Positions 7,783 through 14,404 of a stretch of DNA of 64,000 bases are shown in pieces. The position numbers and the translations under genes are program-made. The first letter of the stretch is position 1. Every line of letters begins with the position of its first letter. Where the stretch lies: assembly GCF_021245725.1 (NCBI RefSeq), contig NZ_JAJGSX010000010.1:62001-126000 (forward strand), in the 5' to 3' direction. Origin of the DNA: Pseudonocardia sp. TRM90224 (lineage in GTDB: Bacteria; Actinomycetota; Actinomycetes; Mycobacteriales; Pseudonocardiaceae). The notes beneath the pieces are model-generated. The model was not told the origin of the DNA. It saw only the letters and a program-made list of their open reading frames with translations, and made no database searches.

Positions 7783-8735
7783 GCACCACGCCGCACCAGC
7801 AGTTGACCGAGCCCGCCGTCCACCAGGACGGCGGGCTCGGTGCTGTCCCCGCTGTCCCCGCTGTCCCCGCTGTTCGCCGCTACCGCCTCGACCTCGGCTA
7901 CGACGGCACCGACTTCGCCGGGTGGGCCATGCAGCCGAACCTGCGGACGGTCTGCGGTGTCCTCGTCGATGCGATGGGCACCGTGCTGCGGCAGCCCGTC
8001 GCGCTGACGGTCGCCGGACGGACGGACGCGGGCGTGCACGCCACCGGGCAGGTGGCACACACCGACCTGCCTGCGGAGCTGGACACTTCGTGGCTGGTCA
8101 GACGGCTGGCCCGGTTGCTGCCGCCGGATGTCAGGGTGCGTTCGGTGACGCCCGTGCCGCCCGCGTTCGACGCGCGGTTCGCGGCGTTGCGGCGGCACTA
8201 CCGCTACCGGGTGGCCACCACGGCGTACGGCGCCGAGCCGTTGCGGGCCCGCGACACGATCTCGTGGCCGTACCCGGTCGACCTGGATGCCGTGAACGCC
8301 GCCTCGGCGGCGTTGCTCGGCGAGCACGACTTCGCGGCGTTCTGCAAGCGCCGCGAGGGGGCGACGACCGTTCGTGCGCTGCAGCGGTTCGAGTGGACCG
8401 CCGGCGACGACGGGGTTGTCACGGCCGAGGTGTCGGCCGACGCCTTCTGTCACTCGATGGTCCGCAGCCTCGTCGGCGCGGTGCTGGACGTGGGGCGGGC
8501 CCGGCGGCCGGCCGAATGGCCCTCGACGCTGTTGCAGCGCGATGGGCGGGCGAGCGAGGTGACCGTCGCGCCGGCGCACGGGTTGACGTTGGTCGCGGTG
8601 GACTACCCAGCGGACGCGGACCTGGAAGCGCGGTCGACGATCACCCGTCGCGTGCGTCGACTCGATCCGACACAAGCGGGTGGTGCAGATGCGAACGCAT
8701 CCGCACCACCCGCTCGGCGGGTCTTTCAGCAGTAG
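7779..8735 (+). CDS. truA: tRNA pseudouridine synthase A
   Basis: 318 residues. TruA converts U38-U40 of tRNA anticodon arms to pseudouridine. The core starts near residue 33 ([20 protein letters not shown]), and [15 protein letters not shown] carries the catalytic aspartate. The GTG at 7779 overlaps the rplQ stop (GTGA), and no later in-frame start precedes the core. Both ends are odd. The N-terminal extension is encoded by a 14-bp hairpin plus a tandem repeat (PAVPAVPAV), and the C-terminal tail is encoded by another hairpin at 8675-8714. These tails are unlikely to be functional protein. Confidence 0.93.
   Translation: MSTTPHQQLTEPAVHQDGGLGAVPAVPAVPAVRRYRLDLGYDGTDFAGWAMQPNLRTVCGVLVDAMGTVLRQPVALTVAGRTDAGVHATGQVAHTDLPAELDTSWLVRRLARLLPPDVRVRSVTPVPPAFDARFAALRRHYRYRVATTAYGAEPLRARDTISWPYPVDLDAVNAASAALLGEHDFAAFCKRREGATTVRALQRFEWTAGDDGVVTAEVSADAFCHSMVRSLVGAVLDVGRARRPAEWPSTLLQRDGRASEVTVAPAHGLTLVAVDYPADADLEARSTITRRVRRLDPTQAGGADANASAPPARRVFQQ
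7807..7840 (+). terminator. Perfect 14-bp hairpin just after rplQ, inside truA
   Basis: CCGAGCCCGCCGTC at 7807-7820 pairs with GACGGCGGGCTCGG at 7827-7840 across CACCAG. It lies 25 bp past the rplQ stop, within the first codons of truA. It looks like an attenuating terminator for the ribosomal operon that is read through into truA. Confidence 0.6.
7842..7877 (+). repeat. 9-bp tandem repeat, four copies
   Basis: GCTGTCCCC occurs three times in succession followed by a degenerate fourth copy. It encodes alternating AVP in the N-terminal extension of TruA. Confidence 0.85.
8675..8714. terminator. Hairpin ending truA and facing the cysteine-rich peptide gene
   Basis: Arms 8675-8693 and 8696-8714 pair with one mismatch and contain GCGGGTGGTG/CACCACCCGC. 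The hairpin lies inside the last 20 codons of truA and just past the end of the convergent peptide gene, so it can terminate both. Confidence 0.65.
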
Positions 8736-8932
8736 CCGCCGTTGGTCTCGCACGGCCCGCATCGGGTGTCGTGCTGCTCGTCCCACTTCTGCCATCCCGA
8801 CACCGGGCGCGCGCCCATGGTCACGCAGCATCGCCGCCACGTGCATACGACTGCGCTGGCGCTCGCTCGTGGCACGAGGCGTTCGAGCAGCGTGTCGCTG
8901 ATCGGTCCCAGACGATCTTTAAGGCTTCTCAT
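8726..8932 (-). CDS. Cysteine-rich small peptide, possible RiPP-like precursor
   Basis: 68 residues, not recognised as a named family. The ATG at 8932 has GGAGGG at 8942-8947 (9-nt spacer), and a TAGCGT -10 candidate lies at 8996-9001. Residues 1-22 ([20 protein letters not shown], then PR) look like a charged amphipathic leader helix. Then comes ASASA (23-27), a plausible processing site. The remaining 41 residues carry six cysteines at 30, 35, 36, 58, 61 and 68 and end [11 protein letters not shown]. There is no hydrophobic signal core. No modifying enzyme, protease or transporter specific to peptides is adjacent. It could be a modified secreted peptide, a metal- or disulfide-bonded peptide, or less likely a spurious frame; the ribosome-binding site and composition argue that it is real. 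Confidence 0.6.
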   Translation of the reverse strand: MRSLKDRLGPISDTLLERLVPRASASAVVCTWRRCCVTMGARPVSGWQKWDEQHDTRCGPCETNGGYC

Positions 8933-9229
8933 CGTGTGAGTCCCTCCACCGGATCACTCCGGATCACGCGGACGAGGGTGCGTCCGCGCCGTTCGACGCT
9001 AGTGAGCGAGCGCGGATTTGCGCGGAACGCTCCTTCTGCATCCAGCTGGAAGGTCTTCACAATCGATCACACGAGGTCAACTCGACACAGCCGAGGGAGA
9101 GTGGCACTTCAGAGGAAATCTGGACGGCAACTCGATCTCCTGAGATTTCCGCCGGGGCGCGAAGGATTGCTCACCCAGACGTAACGCGCGTGCCTTGAAC
9201 CGCCGGCCGTCAGCGGCGAGAGTGTGCCG
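8933..9229. other. Divergent intergenic region, peptide gene / permease
   Basis: 297 bp without a gene. It is less GC-rich than its surroundings, holds the ribosome-binding site and possible promoter of the peptide gene, and must hold the promoter of the permease at 9230. No further gene or repeat is seen. Confidence 0.6.
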
Positions 9230-10618
9230 ATGGCGGAGATCGAACGGCAGGACCGCGAGTACGGCGGCAAGATCGCGGCCGTCGAGCCGGGCGGGAACGA
9301 CCCGATCCCGGCTGCCGAGCGGCACGGCAAGCCGTCGCAGCTGTTCTGGACGTGGACGTCGCCCAACCTGGAGTTCGCGACGATCTTCGTCGGGATCCTC
9401 TCGATCACGGCGTTCGGGCTGACGTTCTGGCAGGCGGTGGCCGCGATCGTGCTCGGGAACGGGCTCTCCGCCGTCGCGCACGGCGCGTTGACCGGCCGCG
9501 CTCCCGCGGCGGGTGTGCCGCAGATGGTGCTGGGCAGGCTCGCGTTCGGCTACCGCGGCAACGTGCTGCCGGCCGGGTTGATGACGATCACCTCCGGGTT
9601 CGGGTGGTTCGCGGTCAACAGCGTGAGCGCGGCCTTCGCACTCAGCTCGCTGACCGGGTTCCCCGCGTTCGTGTGCCTCGTCGTCGTGGTGCTGGTGCAG
9701 GTCGGCGTCGCGTACTTCGGGCACAACCTGGTGCAGGTGTTCGAGCGGTTCGCCTTCCCCGTGCTCGCTCTGGTGTTCGTGGTCGGAGCCGTCTTCGTGT
9801 TCCTTCAGGCCGACCCGTCCGCGGTGCCGGAAGGCGGCGGCACGGGTGGGATCGGCGGGTTCCTGCTGACGGTCGGTGCGGTGTTCGGCTACACGGCGGG
9901 CTGGACGCCGTACGCCGCCGACTACGCGCGGTACCTCCCGGCCGAGACGTCACCGCTGCGCGCCGGGCTGGCCGCCGGGATCGGGCTCTTCGGCTCCACG
10001 AGCGCGCTGATGATCCTCGGAGCGGCGTCCGTCAGCGCGTCCGCGGCCGCCGGGATCAGCTCCGAGAACCCGACGACGACGTTCGTCGGGGTCCTGCCGG
10101 GCGTGCTCGCCGGTCTGACGCTGCTCGCGATCGCGCTCGGTGCGGTCGCCGCGAACGTCCTCAACATCTACTCCGGCGCGATGTCGTTCCTCTCGATGGG
10201 CTTCGACGTCCCGCTGCGCCGTGCCCGCGCGACCGTCGCCGCGGTGTTCGGGGTGATCGGCTTCCTCATCGCGTGGGCGGCGCTCGCCGACGCCGCGCAC
10301 GGGTACGAGGGTTTCCTGCTCGTCGTCGTGTACTGGATCGGGCCGTGGCTCGGGGTCGTGCTGACCGACATGTACCTGCGTCGCGCCGCGCTCCCGACGG
10401 GCCTGCTCTACGACCGCGCCCACCGCAACCCGGCCGGTGTCATCGCGCTGCTGGCCGGGATCGTCGTCTCGGTGCCGCTCTTCGCCAACCAGGCGCTGTT
10501 CATCGGGATCGTGCCGCGGGAGTTCCCCGCCATCGGCGACGTGACGTTCATCGTCGGGTTCGCGCTGGCGGCGGGGCTGTACGCGCTCTTGTCCCGGCGA
10601 ACTCCGGACCGGCCGTAG
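9230..10618 (+). CDS. NCS1-family purine/cytosine permease
   Basis: 462 residues from the ATG at 9230. About 12 transmembrane segments follow a soluble N-terminus. The segment KPSQLFWTWTSPNLEFATIF and the GRAPAAGVPQMVLGR loop are characteristic of NCS1 nucleobase permeases (CodB-like), which import cytosine, purines or related compounds with protons or sodium. The cytosine deaminase at 11106 supports a nucleobase substrate. The gene is followed by a strong hairpin at 10735-10774, so it may form its own transcript. Confidence 0.88.
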   Translation: MAEIERQDREYGGKIAAVEPGGNDPIPAAERHGKPSQLFWTWTSPNLEFATIFVGILSITAFGLTFWQAVAAIVLGNGLSAVAHGALTGRAPAAGVPQMVLGRLAFGYRGNVLPAGLMTITSGFGWFAVNSVSAAFALSSLTGFPAFVCLVVVVLVQVGVAYFGHNLVQVFERFAFPVLALVFVVGAVFVFLQADPSAVPEGGGTGGIGGFLLTVGAVFGYTAGWTPYAADYARYLPAETSPLRAGLAAGIGLFGSTSALMILGAASVSASAAAGISSENPTTTFVGVLPGVLAGLTLLAIALGAVAANVLNIYSGAMSFLSMGFDVPLRRARATVAAVFGVIGFLIAWAALADAAHGYEGFLLVVVYWIGPWLGVVLTDMYLRRAALPTGLLYDRAHRNPAGVIALLAGIVVSVPLFANQALFIGIVPREFPAIGDVTFIVGFALAAGLYALLSRRTPDRP

Positions 10619-10734
10619 TCCTCGCGTCTCAGCGAGCCCTGGGGCCACCGCGTGCTGGTCGCGTGCGGGACGGCGGGTGCGGTTCCTGATGCTGCTCGTG
10701 GGGTCGGCGTCCGGATCGTGGCGCTGGCCGACTT

Positions 10735-10774
10735 GCGGGTGGTGAGGGCTGCCGCGTCAGCCCTCACCACCCGC
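10735..10774. terminator. Perfect 17-bp hairpin, member of a GCGGGTGGTG hairpin set
   Basis: GCGGGTGGTGAGGGCTG (10735-10751) pairs perfectly with CAGCCCTCACCACCCGC (10758-10774) across CCGCGT. It lies 116 bp after the permease and probably terminates it. A near copy with a compensatory stem change occurs at 33986-34025. Confidence 0.7.
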
Positions 10775-10797
10775 TACTCACGAAGGCGTGCGCGGGT

Positions 10798-11058
10798 CGG
10801 CCAGGCCAGCTGCTCGGCCTCTCGCTCGGCGGGCTGCGGGCCGGGCTGATCCGCCGGTGGCACGCCGGTCTCGGGCTCGTCGCCGCGGCGCTGCTGTTCA
10901 CTTCGGCGACGCTCACGCCGTTCGTCATGGAGTACGGCGGGGCCCTCGGGCTGATCGGCCTCGTGGGCTGGCTGCTCTGGGTCGGCTGGATCGTCGGCTA
11001 CGGCGTCGCGCTGCTCCGTTCGGCGCCCGACCGTGAGGTGTTGCCGGTCGCCGCATGA
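10798..11058 (+). pseudogene. Remnant of a small membrane protein gene (C-terminal part)
   Basis: An open frame without a plausible start runs to a TGA at 11056-11058 and encodes two or three membrane segments (LGLVAAALLFTSATLTPFVM and GLIGLVGWLLWVGWIVGYGV) ending ALLRSAPDREVLPVAA. This resembles the C-terminus of unclassified actinobacterial multi-pass proteins. The frame begins right after the hairpin at 10735-10774, and no matching N-terminal half is visible upstream. A truncated gene is the simplest reading. Confidence 0.5.
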
Positions 11059-11105
11059 TCCTGCGCACCCTTGTGCCATGGCGGCCGGCAACGCAGAGTG
11101 GGCGG

Positions 11106-11561
11106 GTGAACTTGTCGGACGAGTCGGCGCTCATGGACGTCGCGCTTGACGAGGCCCGCGCAGGGCTCGCCGAAGGCGGGATCCCGATCGGAGCGGCGCT
11201 CGTCGGTGCCGACGGGACGGTGCTCGGCAGCGGGCACAACCGCCGGGTGCAGGACGGCGACCCCTCGATGCACGCGGAGACGGCGGCGTTCCGCGCTGCG
11301 GGCAGGCAGCGCGACTACCGCAACACGATCATGGTGACCACGCTCTCCCCGTGCTGGTACTGCTCGGGGCTGGTGCGCCAGTTCGGCATCGGCGCGGTGC
11401 TGATCGGCGAGGCGCGGACCTTCCACGGCGGGCACGACTGGCTGGCCGAGCACGGCGTGCGGGTCACCCTGCTCGACGACGACCGCTGCGCCGGGCTGAT
11501 GACGACGTTCATCGCGGAGCACCCCGAGCTGTGGCACGAGGACATCGGAGAACCTGGATGA
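11106..11561 (+). CDS. Cytosine deaminase-type nucleoside deaminase (yeast Fcy1-like)
   Basis: 151 residues from the GTG at 11106; an open frame extends to 11055 and an ATG at 11133 is also possible. It has the zinc-binding cytidine-deaminase-fold motifs HAE (in DPSMHAETAAF) and PCWYC (in TTLSPCWYCSGLV). Overall it tracks the fungal cytosine deaminase closely, including GGIPIGAALV, GSGHNRRVQDG and the final HEDIGE. The expected reaction is cytosine to uracil plus ammonia. It overlaps the oxygenase gene by ATGA, so the two are co-translated, and a nucleobase permease lies upstream. Confidence 0.85.
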   Translation: MNLSDESALMDVALDEARAGLAEGGIPIGAALVGADGTVLGSGHNRRVQDGDPSMHAETAAFRAAGRQRDYRNTIMVTTLSPCWYCSGLVRQFGIGAVLIGEARTFHGGHDWLAEHGVRVTLLDDDRCAGLMTTFIAEHPELWHEDIGEPG

Positions 11562-12502
11562 TTCCCACGATCGATCTCGCGGCCTGGCGCGGCGGCGACA
11601 CCACCATCGCGGCCACCGTCGACGAGGCGCTGCAGAAGGCCGGCTTCCTGCTGGTCACCGGGCACGGCGTGGACGCTGCTTTGCGGGCCGAGCTGCGCGA
11701 CGCCGCCCGTCGCTTCTTCGCGTTGCCGCTCGAGGTGAAGCAGCGCTACGCGGTGCGGATCGGCGGGCGGGGCTGGCTCGCGCCGGGGGTCGAGGCGAAC
11801 GGGCAGGTCGAGGGCGTCGAGACGCCGCCCGACCTCAAGGAGTCGTTCGCGATCGGCCCCGAGACGCCGACCGGCGACCCGACCGTCGACGACGTGTGGT
11901 TCCCGCCGAACGTCTGGCCGGCCGAGGTGCCGCAGCTGCATGCCGTCGCGGCGCGCTACCTCGCCGCGATGACCGCCGTCTCCCTGGAGCTGCTGGCGGT
12001 CTGCTCGACCGCGCTCGGGCTGCCCCGGGCCGAGCTCGCGGCGCTGGCGAGCCACCCCACGTGGACGTTCAACATCAACCGCTACCCGCCGATGACCGAG
12101 GTGGGCGAGCCGGAGCCGGGCCAGTTCCGGATCGGGCCGCACACCGACTTCGGCACCGTCACCGTGCTCGACCGGGAGCCGGGTGCCGGTGGGCTGCAGG
12201 TCGACATCGAGGGGCTGGGCTGGGTCGACGCGCCGTACGACCCGGACGCGCTCACGATCAACATCGGTGACCTGCTCGCGCACTGGACCGGCCTGCGCTG
12301 GCGGTCGGGTCGCCACCGCGTCCTCCCGCCGCAGGCCGGGGCGCCGACGGAGGAGCTCATGTCGCTCGTGTTCTTCTTCGAGCTCGACCACGACGCGCTG
12401 GTCACGCCGCTGCAGCCGCCGATCGGCCGGCGCGCCGACCTGGATCCGGTGGTGTCGGCGCCGTTCCTGAAGGAGCGCCTGGACGCGATCTCCGTCGGCT
12501 GA
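11558..12502 (+). CDS. 2-oxoglutarate/Fe(II)-dependent oxygenase, IPNS-like
   Basis: 314 residues. The N-terminal DIOX_N region (MIPTIDLAAWRGGDTTIAAT, QKAGFLLVTGHGV) is followed by the catalytic double-stranded beta helix with HTDFG (iron ligands His and Asp) and a distal SGRHRVLPP histidine. The ATG overlaps the deaminase stop. The isopenicillin-N-synthase-like group includes thymine-7-hydroxylases, so with a nucleobase permease and a cytosine deaminase upstream a pyrimidine-related substrate is a reasonable guess, but the sequence does not prove it. Confidence 0.85.
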   Translation: MIPTIDLAAWRGGDTTIAATVDEALQKAGFLLVTGHGVDAALRAELRDAARRFFALPLEVKQRYAVRIGGRGWLAPGVEANGQVEGVETPPDLKESFAIGPETPTGDPTVDDVWFPPNVWPAEVPQLHAVAARYLAAMTAVSLELLAVCSTALGLPRAELAALASHPTWTFNINRYPPMTEVGEPEPGQFRIGPHTDFGTVTVLDREPGAGGLQVDIEGLGWVDAPYDPDALTINIGDLLAHWTGLRWRSGRHRVLPPQAGAPTEELMSLVFFFELDHDALVTPLQPPIGRRADLDPVVSAPFLKERLDAISVG

Positions 12503-12510
12503 GCGGTTAC

Positions 12511-12540
12511 TTGGACAGGGCTGTCCAAAACGCGTAGGGT
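12511..12540 (+). promoter_or_regulatory. Operator and leaderless promoter of the TetR gene
   Basis: TTGGACAG-GG-CTGTCCAA (12511-12528) is a perfect palindrome. It overlaps a -35-like TTGGAC (12511-12516) and the spacer before the -10 TAGGGT (12535-12540), which is 7 nt before the ATG at 12548. This suggests autorepression of a leaderless transcript. A related palindrome precedes the MFS gene. Confidence 0.75.
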
Positions 12541-12547
12541 GGGGCGC

Positions 12548-13114
12548 ATGCCGCGACCCCGGACGTTCGACGAGGAACGTGCGGTCGAGGCTGCGATGCG
12601 CGCCTTCTGGACGACCGGCTACGAGGGGACGTCCACGCACGACCTGTCGACGGCGACGGGGCTGGGGCGCAGCAGCATCTACAACACGTTCGTCAGCAAG
12701 CACGACCTGTTCGAGAAGGCGCTGCGGCACTACGCCGAGGTCCGCACAGCGGCGCTGCTCGAACTGCTCGCCGGGCCGGGTTCGGTCCGCGAGAAGGTGC
12801 GCACCATCCTCTGGTGGACCGTCGACGCCGATCACGGCGACCCGCTGGGCTGCATGACGGTGAACGCGATCATCGAGCTGGCGCCGCACGACGCCGTCGT
12901 GGCGGAGATGGTGCGCAAGGACGAGGCCGTCCGGCTCGCTGCGCTGCGCGACGCGTTCGAGGCGGCGCGGTGCGCCGGGGAGATCGACGGGGATCCGGAG
13001 ATGCTCGCGCGCTTCGTGCTGGCGACGGTCGGCGGCTTGCAGGTGCAGGCGCGGGGTGGATCGTCCCGCGAGGTGCTGGCGGGCATCGCGGAGGTGGCAC
13101 TCAGGGCGCTCTGA
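12548..13114 (+). CDS. TetR family repressor of the adjacent MFS pump
   Basis: 188 residues. The DNA-binding domain covers residues about 5-55 (RPRTFDEERAVEAAMRAFWT, GLGRSSIYNTFVSKHDLF), and the C-terminus resembles the YcdC/AcuR-like TetR_C group. The ATG at 12548 is preferred over the GTG at 12539 because the -10 box sits 7 nt before it. Matching palindromes before this gene and before the MFS gene at 13187 make local repression of both likely. Confidence 0.88.
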   Translation: MPRPRTFDEERAVEAAMRAFWTTGYEGTSTHDLSTATGLGRSSIYNTFVSKHDLFEKALRHYAEVRTAALLELLAGPGSVREKVRTILWWTVDADHGDPLGCMTVNAIIELAPHDAVVAEMVRKDEAVRLAALRDAFEAARCAGEIDGDPEMLARFVLATVGGLQVQARGGSSREVLAGIAEVALRAL

Positions 13115-13150
13115 GTCCGAGAGCGCTCGGGTGGATCTTGTGTGCCGCAA

Positions 13151-13172
13151 TTTTGAACACGACTGTCCAAAA
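13151..13172 (+). promoter_or_regulatory. Second copy of the TetR operator, before the MFS gene
   Basis: TTGAACACGACTGTCCAA (13153-13170), flanked by TT and AA, shares the TTGnACA and CTGTCCAA half-sites with the operator at 12511-12528. It lies 15 bp before the MFS start. Confidence 0.7.
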
Positions 13173-13186
13173 CATGGGGGTAACTG

Positions 13187-14353
13187 ATGCCGTTCGCCGT
13201 CTTCGTGCTCGGGATGACGATATTCGCCCAAGGCACGTCCGAGCTGATGATCGCCGGGCTGCTGCCCGAGATGGCGGCCGACCTGGGCGTCTCGATCCCG
13301 GACGCCGGCCTCCTGATCTCGGCCTTCGCCATCGGCATGCTCGTCGGCGCGCCCGTCCTCGCGGTGGTGACGCTGCGCTGGCCGCGCCGCACCGCGATGC
13401 TGACCTTCCTCGCGGTCTTCATCGCGGCGCACGTCGCGGGCGCGCTCACCCCGAGCTACGGCTTCCTGTTCGGCACGCGGGTGGTCGCCGCGTTCGTATA
13501 TGCGGGGTTCTGGGCGGTGGCCTCGGTGTCGGTCGTCGAGCTCGTCCCGAGCACCGTGCGTGGCCGGGCACTGGGCATCCTCGTCGGCGGGCTCACCGTC
13601 GCGACGCTCATCGGGCTGCCGGCGGGAACGGTGATAGGGCAGCAGTTCGGATGGCGTGCGGCGTTCTGGGCGGTCGCGGCGATGTCGGTGCTCGCGATGG
13701 TCGCCGTGTTGGCGACGATCCCCGGCGGTCGCGCTGCGTCGGCCGCCCCCGCCCGGCTCGGCGACGAGCTGCGGGCGATGCGCGAGCCGCGGCTGTGGCT
13801 CGCGTACGGCACCACCGCGCTGACGATCAGCGCGCTGCTCGTCTCCTTCAGCTACCTCGCTCCGCTGCTGACCGGGACGACCGGGGTGCCCGAGGGGATG
13901 GTCCCCGTGCTGCTTGCGCTGTACGGCATCGGTGCGGTCGGCGGGATCGCGATCGGCGGCCGGATCGCCGACGCCCACCCGATCGCGCTGCTCTTCGCCG
14001 GGCTGACCGGGCTGTTGCTGACCTCGGCGGCGCTGGCCGCCTTCGCCGAGGTCCTCGTGCTGACCGTGCCGCTGGTCCTGCTGCTCGGGGCGTTCGGGTT
14101 CGTCGTCAACCCCGGGCTGAACACGCGTGTGTTCGCGCTCGCCGAGCGGGCGCCGACGCTGGCCGCCGGCGTGAACATCTCGGCGTTCAACATCGGCATC
14201 ACCGCCGGCCCGTGGATCGGTGGGATCGCCATCGCGGCCGGATGGGGCTACCCGACCGTCGGGTGGATCGGGGCGGCCCTCGCGGCGGCCGCGCTCGGGA
14301 CGGTGGCGGTGGCGCGGGCGTTGCAGCCCGCACCGAGCCCGGTGACCGTATGA
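13187..14353 (+). CDS. MFS efflux transporter (Cmx/CmlR-like)
   Basis: 388 residues and 12 predicted membrane segments. The start (MPFAVFVLGMTIFAQGTSEL, then MIAGLLPEMAADLGVSIPDA) closely resembles actinobacterial chloramphenicol-efflux and related DHA1 transporters. GRALGILVGGLTVATLIGLP in the middle is the antiporter-type motif C region. The actual substrate is unproven. It is under the control of the TetR protein immediately upstream, judging from the shared operator. Its stop codon lies at the edge of the 24-nt element that precedes eccB. Confidence 0.87.
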   Translation: MPFAVFVLGMTIFAQGTSELMIAGLLPEMAADLGVSIPDAGLLISAFAIGMLVGAPVLAVVTLRWPRRTAMLTFLAVFIAAHVAGALTPSYGFLFGTRVVAAFVYAGFWAVASVSVVELVPSTVRGRALGILVGGLTVATLIGLPAGTVIGQQFGWRAAFWAVAAMSVLAMVAVLATIPGGRAASAAPARLGDELRAMREPRLWLAYGTTALTISALLVSFSYLAPLLTGTTGVPEGMVPVLLALYGIGAVGGIAIGGRIADAHPIALLFAGLTGLLLTSAALAAFAEVLVLTVPLVLLLGAFGFVVNPGLNTRVFALAERAPTLAAGVNISAFNIGITAGPWIGGIAIAAGWGYPTVGWIGAALAAAALGTVAVARALQPAPSPVTV

Positions 14354-14375
14354 GTTCTCCCGAACGCCCACGGGA
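14352..14375 (+). promoter_or_regulatory. 24-nt ESX-4 element, copy 1 (before eccB)
   Basis: This 24-nt sequence, which contains GTTCTCCCGAACGCCCACGG, is identical to the minus-strand sequence at 18578-18555 before eccD. It includes the inverted repeat GTTC-TCCC-GAAC. It ends 29 bp before the eccB start, on the same strand as the gene. Confidence 0.6.
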
Positions 14376-14391
14376 CCGCCACCCTCCGGGT

Positions 14392-14397
14392 TAGCGT
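14392..14397 (+). promoter_or_regulatory. -10 box TAGCGT of eccB (leaderless)
   Basis: TAGCGT lies 7 nt before the eccB GTG. The same spacing is seen at several other genes in this window. Confidence 0.5.
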
Positions 14398-14404
14398 CGG
14401 CGGC

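Noticed and set aside
14355..14366. GTTC-N4-GAAC read as a LexA (SOS) box
   Set aside because: The Gram-positive LexA box is GAAC-N4-GTTC; the half-sites here are in the opposite order.
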